Assembly (NCBI GenBank): GCA_017654935.2
Contig: CM065699.1
Location: forward strand, 13,822,011 to 13,886,010
Source: Phymorhynchus buccinoides
Taxonomy: Eukaryota > Mollusca > Gastropoda > Neogastropoda > Raphitomidae
Direction of reading: 5' to 3'
Length of the DNA stretch: 64,000 nucleotides
Within the stretch, counting starts at the first letter, position 1, and every line of letters starts with the position of its first letter. The notes beneath the pieces are model-generated. The model saw nothing but the letters and a program-made list of their open reading frames with translations. It did no database searches and was not told where the DNA came from. A program made the translations under genes and the position numbers. Shown here in pieces: positions 11,485 through 21,800 of the stretch.

Positions 11485-11984
11485 NNNNNNNNNNNNNNNN
11501 NNNNNNNNNNNNNNNNNNNNNNNNNNNNNNNNNNNNNNNNNNNNNNNNNNNNNNNNNNNNNNNNNNNNNNNNNNNNNNNNNNNNNNNNNNNNNNNNNNNN
11601 NNNNNNNNNNNNNNNNNNNNNNNNNNNNNNNNNNNNNNNNNNNNNNNNNNNNNNNNNNNNNNNNNNNNNNNNNNNNNNNNNNNNNNNNNNNNNNNNNNNN
11701 NNNNNNNNNNNNNNNNNNNNNNNNNNNNNNNNNNNNNNNNNNNNNNNNNNNNNNNNNNNNNNNNNNNNNNNNNNNNNNNNNNNNNNNNNNNNNNNNNNNN
11801 NNNNNNNNNNNNNNNNNNNNNNNNNNNNNNNNNNNNNNNNNNNNNNNNNNNNNNNNNNNNNNNNNNNNNNNNNNNNNNNNNNNNNNNNNNNNNNNNNNNN
11901 NNNNNNNNNNNNNNNNNNNNNNNNNNNNNNNNNNNNNNNNNNNNNNNNNNNNNNNNNNNNNNNNNNNNNNNNNNNNNNNNNNNN
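11485..11984. other. Assembly gap (500 N)
   Basis: Exactly 500 N, as are the gaps at 35501-36000 and 61001-61500, so the size is a placeholder. Confidence 1.
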
Positions 11985-12052
11985 GTTTCATGAGGCAAAT
12001 TTGACTTCAAAATTTTCTTTATTATCATAAATAATTTAAATGGGCTTCTTAC
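11985..12052. mobile_element. Fold-back MITE, partial copy after the gap
   Basis: It reads GAGGCAAATTTGACT, an AT-rich stretch, then GGGCTTCTTACCCGTCTT: the right end of the element seen whole at 14131-14350. Confidence 0.55.
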
Positions 12053-12399
12053 CCGTCTTCACCTACTGCTGGATATTTAATATTCATATTATTCTTTATT
12101 TCAGGATTTCGATTGCAACTATATTGCGATATTTAATATTCATTTATTATTATGATTTTTGCAGATTCGATGCCACACATAATGCTCTTACAGCGTCAAC
12201 ACGGATAAAAATCAGGACTGCGTCGATGCCTGATACGCTGAACGGCGTCCCAGATATACTATGTCCTGCAACATATCGTGCGTGATCCAGGAAAACTATT
12301 CTCTGGGTAAGTATAAATCACTGCCAAGAAATGCGAAAGAGACACTCCACAACCATCCACAGACAGATCCCACGCCTGCTGCCGCGCGCGCACACACAT

Positions 12400-12570
12400 A
12401 AGGTAAGACGGGGTAAAAAGCCATGGCGGGTAAGAAGCCATGCTAATTATCTCAATGAAAATACAAATTTCAGTCAAGTTTGCCCATCAGACGATGTTAA
12501 GGGCAAACTGTGCTGAAATTGTTGGGTTTTTTCATGATATTGGCGTGGGCTTTTTTCCCGTCTTTCCCCT
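12400..12570. mobile_element. Fold-back MITE with GACGGGGTAAAA ends
   Basis: The left end is AAGACGGGGTAAAAAGCC and the right end is GGCTTTTTTCCCGTCTT. Inside, TTTCAGTCAAGTTTGCCCAT faces GGGCAAACTGTGCTGAAATT. The whole unit is nearly self-complementary and non-coding. Confidence 0.65.
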
Positions 12571-13226
12571 TCACTGCACTGACACCACATGCCAAACAAC
12601 CGCACAACTCTTCCCTACGCTACTCCATACATAGACACAAGTTTGTGTGTGCTTGCCGCCACACATACGCCGCGCGCGGACGACACACAACATAAACACT
12701 TGAAAGGCGCATGTATTAAGGACCGTTCAGTCACATTCCAAATATATCAAGCTGCTTGTACTGTAGGTTTATCTTTAGGAATAAAATACCCTCTTATCAG
12801 TATGTTGAGTTTGCTTTGACCATTCTAACACTCTAACTAAGTTACATTTGGGTTATTAATCCACCCTCTCTCTTTCTCGTCGTCGCGTCGCTCGCTGACA
12901 ACACGACGCGCGCGCGCTCACTTCCGTTTGATTATTGTCTCTGCTGTTTGGCTTTCACTTTATGCGTACAGGCTATGTTTTATGTAATGTGTGTGTGTAT
13001 TGTGTGTGCGCACTTGTGTGTGTGTGTATGACCGCGCGTGCGTGTATGTACGCACAGGCGCGCGCGTGCGTGTATGTACGCACAGGCGCGCGCATGCGTG
13101 TGTGTGCGCGCACCGGTATGTATTTGCGAGTGCGTTTGTTGTTGGTGCGAGCGGGATGTACGCACAGGCGCTGCATGTTATGTTTTGTGTAAGTACGTTT
13201 TGTTGTTGAAAGCGAGAAACATTAGA

Positions 13227-13257
<31 letters not shown>

Positions 13258-14130
13258 AGAGAGAAGAGCAGTTCGAAATCGTATAAACCCAATGTAGACT
13301 TATCCCCCAAACAGCAAGAGTGGCGGTAATGGTTCGAATTTCCCCCCCCCCCCCACACACAACACAGGAATGAAAACACAACTTTGTCCCTTATTCTTTA
13401 ACCCTCAATAACGATTTTTTGACTTGACACATACACACAAACGTGCTCACAAACTACATCCACGCGTGTGCGCAACTTGTTTAGTTTTTTCTCTGCGTGT
13501 TCACGCGTTTCGGTTTCAGGTTTATATGCGTGCCCACCCGCTGTGTGAGGCCAATGTGTGTGTGTTTCCACTTTCATGTACCCTCCAAAATGGAAGGAGG
13601 CCCACAATCCTTCTCGATCTTCATTCCTTCTCCTCCTTCCTCCTTTTTAGTCGCTTTTGCCGATCTATACGATCAGCAAAGGAAAGTAACTGTTTTCGTT
13701 CGTGTGGTTTTTTCAGGGCCAGGGGTGGGGGGCTTAGGGGGCTGCAGCCCCCACCCTTTTTCCTCCCCCCCAAAAAAAAATTTGATGTCGCCGAGCGGCA
13801 GCTGAAAATTTCCTCGCGGGCCATATTATATACTAGCACTCATCAGCACCACCAGTTGATAGGTACTTAATGGTTCAAAACATGTTTCAATAGGGGGTTA
13901 TGAACAGTAATGGCATTAGTCCTTTATTTCATGCCCAGTTTGCACTATTTTGCTTCTCGGATTTAACCTTTTTCCGGGGGAGCATGCCCCCGGACCCCGC
14001 TAGGGGTCTTGGTGCTTCCGCACCTTCGATGAATTAGCCCCACTCCTTAAAAACTTAGGTCCGGCCCTGTCCTTTTTTGTTCTATTGCCGATCTACAACA
14101 TCGCAAAAGGAATTTATTTTCGTTCGTGTA

Positions 14131-14350
14131 TATGGCAAGACGGGGTAAAAAAGCGCATGTTCGGGTAAGAAAAGCCCACCCCAATTATATTCTCATGAAA
14201 TAAAGAAAATTTCAGTCAAATTTGCCCATGAGACGAATGCTAGACATTAACTCTCGTCGTCATGGGCAAAATGAGACTGAAATTTTGCATTCATTTCATG
14301 ATAATCGTTACCCGCCCATGCGCTTTTTATATTTTACCCCGTGCTTCCCC
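14131..14350. mobile_element. Fold-back MITE with GACGGGGTAAAA ends (fullest copy)
   Basis: The left half has AAGACGGGGTAAAAAAGCGC, then ATTTCAGTCAAATTTGCCCA. The right half answers with TGGGCAAAATGAGACTGAAA and GCGCTTTTTATATTTTACCC. It can fold into one long hairpin of about 100-bp arms. This is the third copy within 2.4 kb. Confidence 0.7.
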
Positions 14351-14697
14351 CTATGTTTCTTTTGGTCTGTCCCAAGGATATCTCCCGAACCGGTTAACAT
14401 GCAAACGCTTGGATAGGATTTGTTCGGAAATAATTAAGGGGAGTCATTTCATGGTGTGTGTGGGAGTGGTCTTGCCTAATTCAATCGGTCAAACAGGGGA
14501 AGCTACTCTACCATCAGGTAGATCCCCAGCTCTCAACCTCGTGTGCTTGAGCAGACATACAGCACTTTGAGCACCGTGCGTCATTCTAAAATTGATGTCA
14601 TTTATATTTTTACGTCACATTTTTGCCAGTTTTATCAGTTTGTGGCCACTGGCCACCCCTCATGTTTTTTAAAAATTTGTTTGCAAGTCAGCTGACT

Positions 14698-14975
14698 CGC
14701 CGTAGGTACTTTATAAGTCACAGAAGGCATCTCTGTGAAATTCGGGTTGCTCCCACCTGGAGAGAACGTCGTAGGCAGAGGCGCGCCAACCTCATTTTTT
14801 TTCTTTTTTTGCATGCGGTTTTTGTGTGATTGATGAGGAAGGAAAAGGGGGTGGTGGGGTAAATTTTTGACCAAATGACAACTTTTTCGTTGCCACTGGG
14901 TTTAACGTATGCTAAGTGCATGGGCACACGGGACTTCGGTTTATCGTCTCATCCGAAAGACTCAAAGATTTTCTT
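14698..14975 (-). mobile_element. tRNA-derived SINE, 5'-truncated
   Basis: Reverse-complement match to the body of the full SINE at 18372-18715, including TTATCGTCTCATCCGAAAGA, a GTGCATGGGCACACGGGAC word and GCTCCCACCTGGAGAG. The tRNA-like head is missing. Confidence 0.75.
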
Positions 14976-15309
14976 CCTTTGAAGACAATAAAGAATGTGA
15001 TGGTGCATGGGAAAACCAAGACATAAGTCACTCAGAATGTTTCTGGAGCAAAAGCCAAAAATAGTCAGACCCACAACCTCCCCCCAAAAATATATAGAAA
15101 TAATTAGAATATATATTTTTACCTATTCAACCAGTATCTACAACACGAAAGGCAATTTTGAACGGTGTTTGTTGTTGCTTATTTATTTCTTTAAAAAACA
15201 AGCGCGGAATCGCAATAGTTTGTGGCACACGCTCTATTTTTACCACTCCAATCATTACAAACACTGAGTTACCTCCCCTTGATTTTCAATAATTTTAATC
15301 TGTAAAGCA

Positions 15310-15464
15310 GGGACGGTATTTATGTCGAGATAGCATGAGACTTAGCATGATGCTAACTTAGAAGCTCTTCCAATGTCCTATAGGATTTAATAGGACTTTT
15401 GGAAGAGCTTCTAAGTTAGCATCATGCTAAGTCTCATGCTATCTCGACATGAATACCGTCCCAG
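15310..15464. repeat. Near-perfect 70-bp snap-back hairpin
   Basis: Positions 15311-15380 and about 15391-15463 are reverse complements apart from two or three changes, around a loop of about 10 bp. The ends read GGGACGGTATTTATGTCGAG and CTCGACATGAATACCGTCCC. It also contains nested repeats of AGCATGAGACTTAGCATGATG. It is either a very short MITE (the CAGGGACGG end is hAT-like, but I see no 8-bp target duplication) or a source of hairpin RNA. Confidence 0.85.
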
Positions 15465-15896
15465 AATGTTATCTCTGCACCATTTCGTAACTTTTTATAT
15501 CTTTTGGAAAACATTTAAAACTATGTATCCTACTTATACTAATCGAAAGTCTTCTATGTCCCGACTTCTGCCAAGTGATCTATCTCTAACGTCAAAGTTC
15601 AAATGGCAGTAAAATATAAACTGGACGAAATAACCCAATTCTGTTTTGTGCGACCTTTTCCCTTAGCTTATTTCTATGCGTTTTCACATTATTTTTATCA
15701 ACACATTTATTTCTGTACCTTGTGTGTGTGCGCGCGCGCGCGTGCATGGCGTGTTTGAGGGGGGGGGGGGGTGCGTGCTTGTGTGTGTACTGAATAGCAT
15801 TACTTTATGATATTTTACTGTTTGCTGTGATGTTATCATTATGATGTTCTTTATTAATATTTCCTTGTTATGAACTGTGTTATGGGAAATTCTTCT

Positions 15897-16206
15897 TCGT
15901 TCGCTCAGTTTCCTGTCATACGAGCGTAGATGCGTCATGCTGGCGTTATGCGCCTAACTAAGAAATAGTCAGGCCCAGCAAGTCCGACTTCGGCTGAAGA
16001 AATCTTTTGTACGAATTTATAGAAAAAAAGGCAGGAGAATGGACCAGTGAGATAGAAAGATAGCAGATGACAGTAAGCAAAGGGAAAAGGCAGAGTCAAA
16101 GAGAGTGACAGAATTAGAAGAAGTTACAAGCACAGAACTTCCAGTAGGTGGGGGAACTATTTGTACAAAAGCCCCCCCCCCGGTATCCCCACGGGGGGAT
16201 GGGAAA
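15897..16206 (+). mobile_element. Dispersed SINE-like repeat with head type 1
   Basis: The head has TCAGTTTCCTGTCATACGAG, a GCGTCATGCTGGCGTTATGC word, then GTCAGGCCCAGCAAGTCCGA. The body has AAAAGGCAGAGTCAAAGAG, CAGAACTTCCAG and GGTGGGGGAACTATTTG, ending CCCCGGTATCCCCACGGGG. The same head and body occur at 20815-21135. Other copies share the body but carry a different head. Confidence 0.65.
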
Positions 16207-16555
16207 TTAATTTGTATTACATACTTTGTTTACTTAATATGGGGGACGGGGGGGGGGGGTGGGTAGATGGGAGTGTGTGTGTGAAGAAACTTAATTGGTC
16301 TCTGTGAATAACATGCGCTTTTATGTCTTAGTTTATAATGTCTCGTCAGTTTTATTTATTTAAGTGCACGCTGAAAAAAAAGATTTTCCTCCTTTGAAGA
16401 CAATAAATTAAAAAAATGGAATTTGAATTTAGACTACGGAAAAATTGCTCCATATTGTAAAATACAATCTCAATTTATGCCAGAATTCCATTATGTCCGT
16501 TTTTCCTCGCACGTTTGGTGCACATATAAACGACATACATACAACTATTCTACAG

Positions 16556-16862
16556 TTCCCTTCCCCGTGGGGATACCGGGGGGTCTTTCGTAAAAATAGT
16601 TCCACCTTCTGGAAGTTCTGAGCTGGTAACTGAAGCTCTGATCTGCCACTCTTCCTTTTCCCTTTTATCATCTACTATTTTTTCCGATTTATTGGCCCAT
16701 TCTCCTGCCTTAAAAAAAAAGTCTTCAAAGTCATTTTGTTCTCCTTTGAGCTCCTCCGAAATCGGAACGTGTCGCACTGTACGCAGCGGTGAGACCAGTG
16801 AAAACTGAAAACCGGACATATACGTACCTTATCCATTATGGCCATATGGTCTGGGAACGAAG
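16556..16862 (-). mobile_element. Dispersed SINE-like repeat with head type 2
   Basis: Minus-strand copy. The tail CCGTGGGGATACCGGGGGG is at the left. The body words follow, then head type 2 with a GAAATCGGAACGTGTCGCAC word, GTACGCAGCGG and CCATTATGGCCATATGG. It faces the copy at 16984-17302 with about 120 bp between. Confidence 0.65.
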
Positions 16863-16983
16863 AAGTAGTAGTTTCCGGTGTACTGAACACTTCGTTGTTT
16901 TTTTAAGTTACTGCATGTAGGCCTATTCACATTGAGATACTAGTATGAGACTTATCATCTCTTAGAAGCCATTCGTCTTCTGC

Positions 16984-17302
16984 GTTCCCAGGTCCATATC
17001 GGCATATGTCCATAATGGGTAAGGTACATATGTGTCCGGTTTTCAGTGGTCTCCCCGCTGCGTACAGCCGACACATTACGATTTCGGAAGAGCTCAAAGG
17101 AGAAAAATTATTTGGAAGATTTTTTTGGGGAAAAAAGGCGGGAGAATGGACCGGAAAGGCAGAAAGATAGTAGATGACAGTAAGCAAAGGGAAAAGGCAG
17201 AGTCAAAGAGTGACAGATTAGAGGAAATTACAAGCACAGAACTTCCAGAAGGTGGGGGAACTATTTATACAAAAGACCCCCCGGTATCCCCACGGAGATA
17301 GA
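16984..17302 (+). mobile_element. Dispersed SINE-like repeat with head type 2, inverted partner
   Basis: Plus-strand copy of the element at 16556-16862. It reads GTCCATAATGGGTAAGGTAC, CGCTGCGTACAGCCGACAC, the shared body and CCCCGGTATCCCCACGG. With its neighbour it forms a head-to-head inverted pair. Confidence 0.65.
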
Positions 17303-18114
17303 AGCCATTCATAAAGTAGTAGGATTTAAAGGTGGACCGTGACGGCTCCGTTTGTTTTGAAGAAACCCGTCGAGATCGCCCAGAAAACAGCTTTTTCAAG
17401 GTTCAGAACACTATCACGCACTTTGCTCTGGTTTCTTAGAATTAAACCATCATCCTGGCAGAGATAGTAGCCATTTTGGATGGGGTGGGTGGAGGTCACC
17501 CATTGTGGTTGAAGCGTTTTCTTTTTTTAGTAGTGCAGTAAAAAAAAAAAAAAAAGAAAAGAAGGATGTTTCCTTCGTTGTGAGTGAAACTCCTTTAGAT
17601 AAACTGGATAACATTTACAAATAAAAAAAGAAGGCTTGTACAGTAATGCGAAAAGTTCGTACTAACGATTTGGTCTAAACGCAGGCGGCCATTAGAAAAA
17701 AGAGACGGCAAACGCCTTCTCTTTGGGTGAAATAATTTGACTTCCAGCACCTCCGCCAAGGAGGAATCGCCGATTTGACGGCTCGATTTCTGGGACGAGT
17801 GTTCTGAACCTTGAAAAAAGCTGTCTTTCTGGTGAACTTTATTTTTTAGGAGGGAGGGAGGGGGGAGGTCAACAACACGTGGGCATAGCGACACGTCATT
17901 TGGGAGCACAGCAACACGGGGACACGACACGTGAACACAAAGTCCTAGGGTTTCCCCGAGTAAGACAATTACCTCACTGCTACAACCGGGCCTACTCGAT
18001 CAACAGCATAGCGTACATGGTTGTTTTTCTAATCTACCAGCACTGAAATGACAAAATTTGAAGTGGTTCTGTGCAGCGGTTTACAAAATACTGCGCAAGC
18101 TTGAACGACTGCAT

Positions 18115-18371
18115 GTCCCGTGGGGGAATCTTTTTTATACAAATAGTTCCCCCACCCTCTGGAGGTTCTGTGCTAATAGCTTCCACTAATGTATTGCTCT
18201 TCGCTGCCTTTTCATATTCTTACTAACATCGTTTTTGGCATCGTTGGCCCATTCTCCTGCCTTTTCCCCCCTAAAAAATATTCCAAATAATTGTCTCCTT
18301 TGAACTCAATAATTGGAATGTGGCATCTGAATGCAGCAGGGAGACCTCTGAAAACCGGACACATACACATA
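18115..18371 (-). mobile_element. Dispersed SINE-like repeat interrupted by a SINE
   Basis: It carries TAGTTCCCCCACCCTCTGGA, body words and GAAAACCGGACACATAC. The rest of its head (ATTATGGTATGGTCATATGG) resumes after 18716, so the SINE at 18372-18715 landed inside it. Confidence 0.6.
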
Positions 18372-18487
18372 GGTGTAGAGTGGCACAGAGGTAACGCGTT
18401 CGCCTCGTGTCAAGTAAACCCGAGTTCGAACCTGGGTACAGGGGATTTTTCCTCACTTTGCACTAGGCCTCACAGTCTGAACGTGGA

Positions 18488-18518
<31 letters not shown>

Positions 18519-18715
18519 CGTGTGCCCATGCACTTAGCACAGGTTAATCCCAGTGGCAACGAAAAAGTTGTCAATTGGTCAAAAATTACCCCCCCCCCCC
18601 CCTTACCTTTCTCATCAGTCACACAAAAATCGCATGCAAAAAGACATTGGGTGGTGCGCCTCTGGCTGCGACGCGCTCTCCAGGTGGGAACCCGAATTTC
18701 ACACACGCATGCGAT
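18372..18715 (+). mobile_element. tRNA-derived SINE, full-length
   Basis: The tRNA-like head has an A-box-like TGGCACAGAGG and a B-box GAGTTCGAACC. The body reads GGATGAGACGATAAACCGAG, GTGCCCATGCACTTAGCAC, a C-run, GGGTGGTGCGCC and CTCTCCAGGTGGGAACCCGA. The head and the repeated body in several copies support RNA polymerase III-type retroposition. It may belong to a widespread molluscan SINE group; I cannot name the family with certainty. It is nested in another repeat. Confidence 0.8.
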
Positions 18716-18934
18716 TCTAAAGTACATATCTTATGCATTATGGTATGGTCATATGGCCCCTGAAGGAAAAGGATTGCAAATCCCTCCGCTTCACAAGGAG
18801 ACAAAAGGCTACTTAGATCTCCAATGAACTAGACTAGTGGCAAGGGTACAGGTGCTGTGTACACGCGCATGTGCGTTTTGTGCATGTGTCAATATTGCTG
18901 ATATGTTATGCTTATTGCGCAATTTAAAATAACT

Positions 18935-19180
18935 TTAACCCTTTCGCCGCCTGCCATTTTTCAGCAAAAAACCCCCCATTAAACTGAACTGGGTATACCT
19001 TTTTCTCTGCAGTATGGGGAATTCCTCTGTGACATATATAACATTAGGCCTGTCCTTGCCTCCTAAACTTAAGAAAATAGGGTCTTTGGATAGCAGGCCC
19101 TGATTTGAATGCTTTTTAGTGACATGGGTGTTTTAAACCATTGTGGTGCATAAATGCGACATTGGCGGTGAAAGGGTTAA
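18935..19180. mobile_element. TTAA-type MITE, first family, with intact empty site in the other arm
   Basis: TTAA at 18935-18938 and 19177-19180 flank ends CCCTTTCGCCGCC and GGCGGTGAAAGGG. Removing the element and one TTAA gives exactly the left-arm sequence around 10261-10275 in reverse complement (ACAGTTTAAAGTTATTTT). This is precise insertion into TTAA, the behaviour of piggyBac-type elements. The 246-bp element has no coding capacity. Confidence 0.88.
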
Positions 19181-19279
19181 ACTGTAAAAAAAAAAACCAC
19201 CACATATACACGTGCGCGCGCACAGCCAGTCATTAATTTCCAGACTCACAAACGTGCGCACATACAAGCATACGCACGC

Positions 19280-19295
19280 AAATAAGTGAACACAT

Positions 19296-19342
<47 letters not shown>
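19280..19342. repeat. (GA)n microsatellite
   Basis: Pure GA tract at about 19301-19342; the left-arm counterpart is (CT)n near 10100. Confidence 0.9.
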
Positions 19343-19345
<3 letters not shown>

Positions 19346-19694
19346 TTTAATGTGAATTCGGATAATACATCATGAATGAAAACGATGAACTTTCCACATG
19401 TCGTCGAGCGTAAACAACAACAAAACGTGCATCAAAATATATGGGAAGTGTTGGCATGTTTAAAACATCCACTAGGAACTTCACTACATTGAAACACTGA
19501 GTTCAGAAATACAAGAACAAGCATTTAGAAGTTATTTGGCCATACATGTACCCAACTGATGCAGAATCAACATAGTCGTGGGGAGCCATTTTGATAAGCC
19601 GAAAACAAAACAATAAATTCAGCCAAGGGTTATTTTCTATCATTTGAATTTGAAATTCGCTTCCTGGACTTAGAGAAATCTTATCTCGATTTTT

Positions 19695-19941
19695 TTAACC
19701 CTTTCACCGCCAGCCATATTTCAGCCAAAAATGTTCCATTAAATTTACCTGGGTAGAGAACAAAATCCATCTGCAGTATTGGGGATTCTTCTGTGACATA
19801 TATAAAATAAGGTCTATCTTTACTTCCCAAAACTAAGACAATAGGGTCTTTGGATAATAGACCCCAATTTGATGCCTTTTAGTGACATAGGTCTTAAGTC
19901 ACTGTGGTGCTAAAATGCGACTTTGGCGGTGAAAGGGTTAA
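19695..19941. mobile_element. TTAA-type MITE, first family
   Basis: TTAA-bounded, with ends CCCTTTCACCGCCAGCC and TTTGGCGGTGAAAGGG, 247 bp. The left arm lacks it near 9740-9755, but the flanks there are not clean, with about 15 bp extra difference. It is closely similar to 59419-59663. Confidence 0.85.
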
Positions 19942-20559
19942 AACCAATTTTTGCTTGCCATTTGGACATAAAAGACATTTTTCTTGCTCTTTCTGAAATA
20001 AACAAAATTTGATTTTGAAATTCGCTAGCGCTTCCTGGAATTAAAGAAATCTGTATCTCGATCTTTTACTTTTTTAAAAATTATTCATCGTCGTTCCAAC
20101 GCCTGAACTTGCCACCAGTCAAAGCTGCCTTGTTCCAGGCCAGAGGAAGGAACCAACCTTGGAGTGATGAAACCAGCGCATACTCAGATGTCGGATTCTT
20201 CACTGAAGAGATGCCGATGTCGGTTAGAGATGTCGATTTCTTCACTGAAGAGATGTCGATTTCAGATGTCGGATTTCTTCACTGAAGAGATGCCGATGTC
20301 GGTTTCATATGTCGATTTCTTCACTGAACAGATGTCAATTATGTTGGTTTAGTCACTGAAGAGATGCCGATGATGTCGGTTTCTTCACAGTAGAATCGTT
20401 ATTGTCGCTGCTGGTTTCTTCTCTGCAGACTCGTCTTCTGTGATGGCTGTTCTGCAAGCTGTTTGTTCAGGTGGCTCGCGTCTTTTTCGCTTAAGACAGT
20501 CCTCCCCTATGCACACACTGCAAAAAACATTTTATCACAGCATTTCAAGATCAACATTA

Positions 20560-20720
20560 ATTTACATTACAGGATTTAGTAAAGGAAAAGGAAAAGGCAG
20601 AGTCAAAGAGAATAAGCATAGAACGTCCAGAAGACGAGGAAAGTAGTTGTGCAAAAGCCCCCCCCCCCCCCCCCCCCTTTCCACCCTCAGCACTCCTTCA
20701 GGGGAGATGTAGAAAGATGA
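20560..20720 (+). repeat. Fragment of the dispersed SINE-like repeat
   Basis: Counterpart of 6410-6605, with AAAAGGCAGAGTCAAAGAG and a C-run at about 20659-20679. Confidence 0.6.
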
Positions 20721-20814
20721 AGAAAGTATTCAAGAGAATCACGAGCCTGGGGGGTGGATAGGAGGGACGGGTTGGGGGGTGCGTACTTCACTGGGCAGAT
20801 ATATACCCACCCAC

Positions 20815-21135
20815 CCCCCTGTGAGGATACTGGGGGGGGGGGGGTCCTTTTGTATAAATAGTTCCCCCACCTTCTGGAAGTTCTGTGCTTGTAACTTCCT
20901 CTAATCTGTCACTCTCTTTGACTCTGCCTTTTCCCTTTGCTTACTGTCATCTATATCTTTCTGCTCATACCGGTCCATTACCCTGCCTTTTCTCATGAAA
21001 CGCTTTCAAAAACATTTCCTCCAGCCGAAGTCGGACTTGCTGGGCCTAACTGTTTCTTAGTTAGGCGCATAACGGCAGCATGACGCATCTGCGCTCATAA
21101 TTGACAGGAAACTGTCTGAGCGATCGAACATACCC
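20815..21135 (-). mobile_element. Dispersed SINE-like repeat (head type 1), right-arm insertion
   Basis: It carries the tail with a G-run near 20832, body words and a head with CGAAGTCGGACTTGCTGGG and GCATAACGGCAGCATGACGC. The left arm lacks it near 6250-6330, so it probably inserted after the duplication. Confidence 0.65.
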
Positions 21136-21646
21136 ACTTCTGTCATATCCAGGAAAAACAATATTTGTTTTTTCTTCAAGGAGTTCTGGCTCTTTTTCCT
21201 TATCTTTTAACTTTTATTAATTTCCACTGAAAGGTCGGCCAGTTAGTCGTTTATAGTCCTGTCCACAGCTGTGGGTCATCTCAAAACTGTCACCACGTAA
21301 AAGGAAAGCTGCCTCAAACTATCCAACCAACGGGTCAAAATGGTTGTTTCCACAGTGTTCCCTTTTTATGACAGAGTGAGTAGAAATCACAAATTATGCA
21401 CATTTTGGTCGGATGAAACCCTTCCCACTGGACGGAAGGAATTGGCGACCGTCGTTTATTTCCAACTCACTCAGGCAGTTGTGGGAATACAGCCAATGCT
21501 TGCTGATAATGACGACGGCATACGGCCACAAGTAGCTGAATAGAGTTCACAAATGAAATTTCTTCCAAATAAAAAGGTTGGATAGTGTGAGGCGGCTTTA
21601 AGGTTCAAAACCGCGCATAACAAACACACATCAATGTGTCCTCCTA

Positions 21647-21757
21647 CCAACGTTCATGTGGTTTAAACAAATCTTCATCACTCGGAAACGACAAACACAA
21701 AAGACAATTACGTTCAGCAACAAACAAAAGCATTATACCGTGCTCCAACGTTCATGT
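21647..21757. mobile_element. 98-bp insertion with 13-bp direct repeat
   Basis: CCAACGTTCATGT occurs at 21647-21659 and again at 21745-21757. The left arm has one copy (reverse complement, 5723-5735) and no intervening sequence. This looks like a small retroposed or repair-captured fragment with a target-site duplication. The insert matches nothing I recognise. Confidence 0.75.
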
Positions 21758-21800
21758 CATAACTACGTTGCACAAAAAGTACGGTAGATTATTTAATACA

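Larger units (their letters stand above)
10282..18922. other. Spacer between the inverted arms
   Basis: About 8.6 kb including a 500-N gap. It contains LINE, MITE, fold-back and SINE copies listed separately. Stretches such as 10282-10650, 12050-12400, 12600-14130 and 17310-18110 show no recognised gene, only GT/CA runs and short open frames. Confidence 0.6.

Noticed and set aside
11308..12030. Open frames spanning the N gaps (also at 35.5 and 61.0 kb)
   Set aside because: Artefacts of translating N.
18372..18450. tRNA gene
   Set aside because: Has A- and B-box-like words but no cloverleaf that I can fold, and it continues into a repeated body; it is a SINE head. The same applies to 37730-37800 and 42917-42995.
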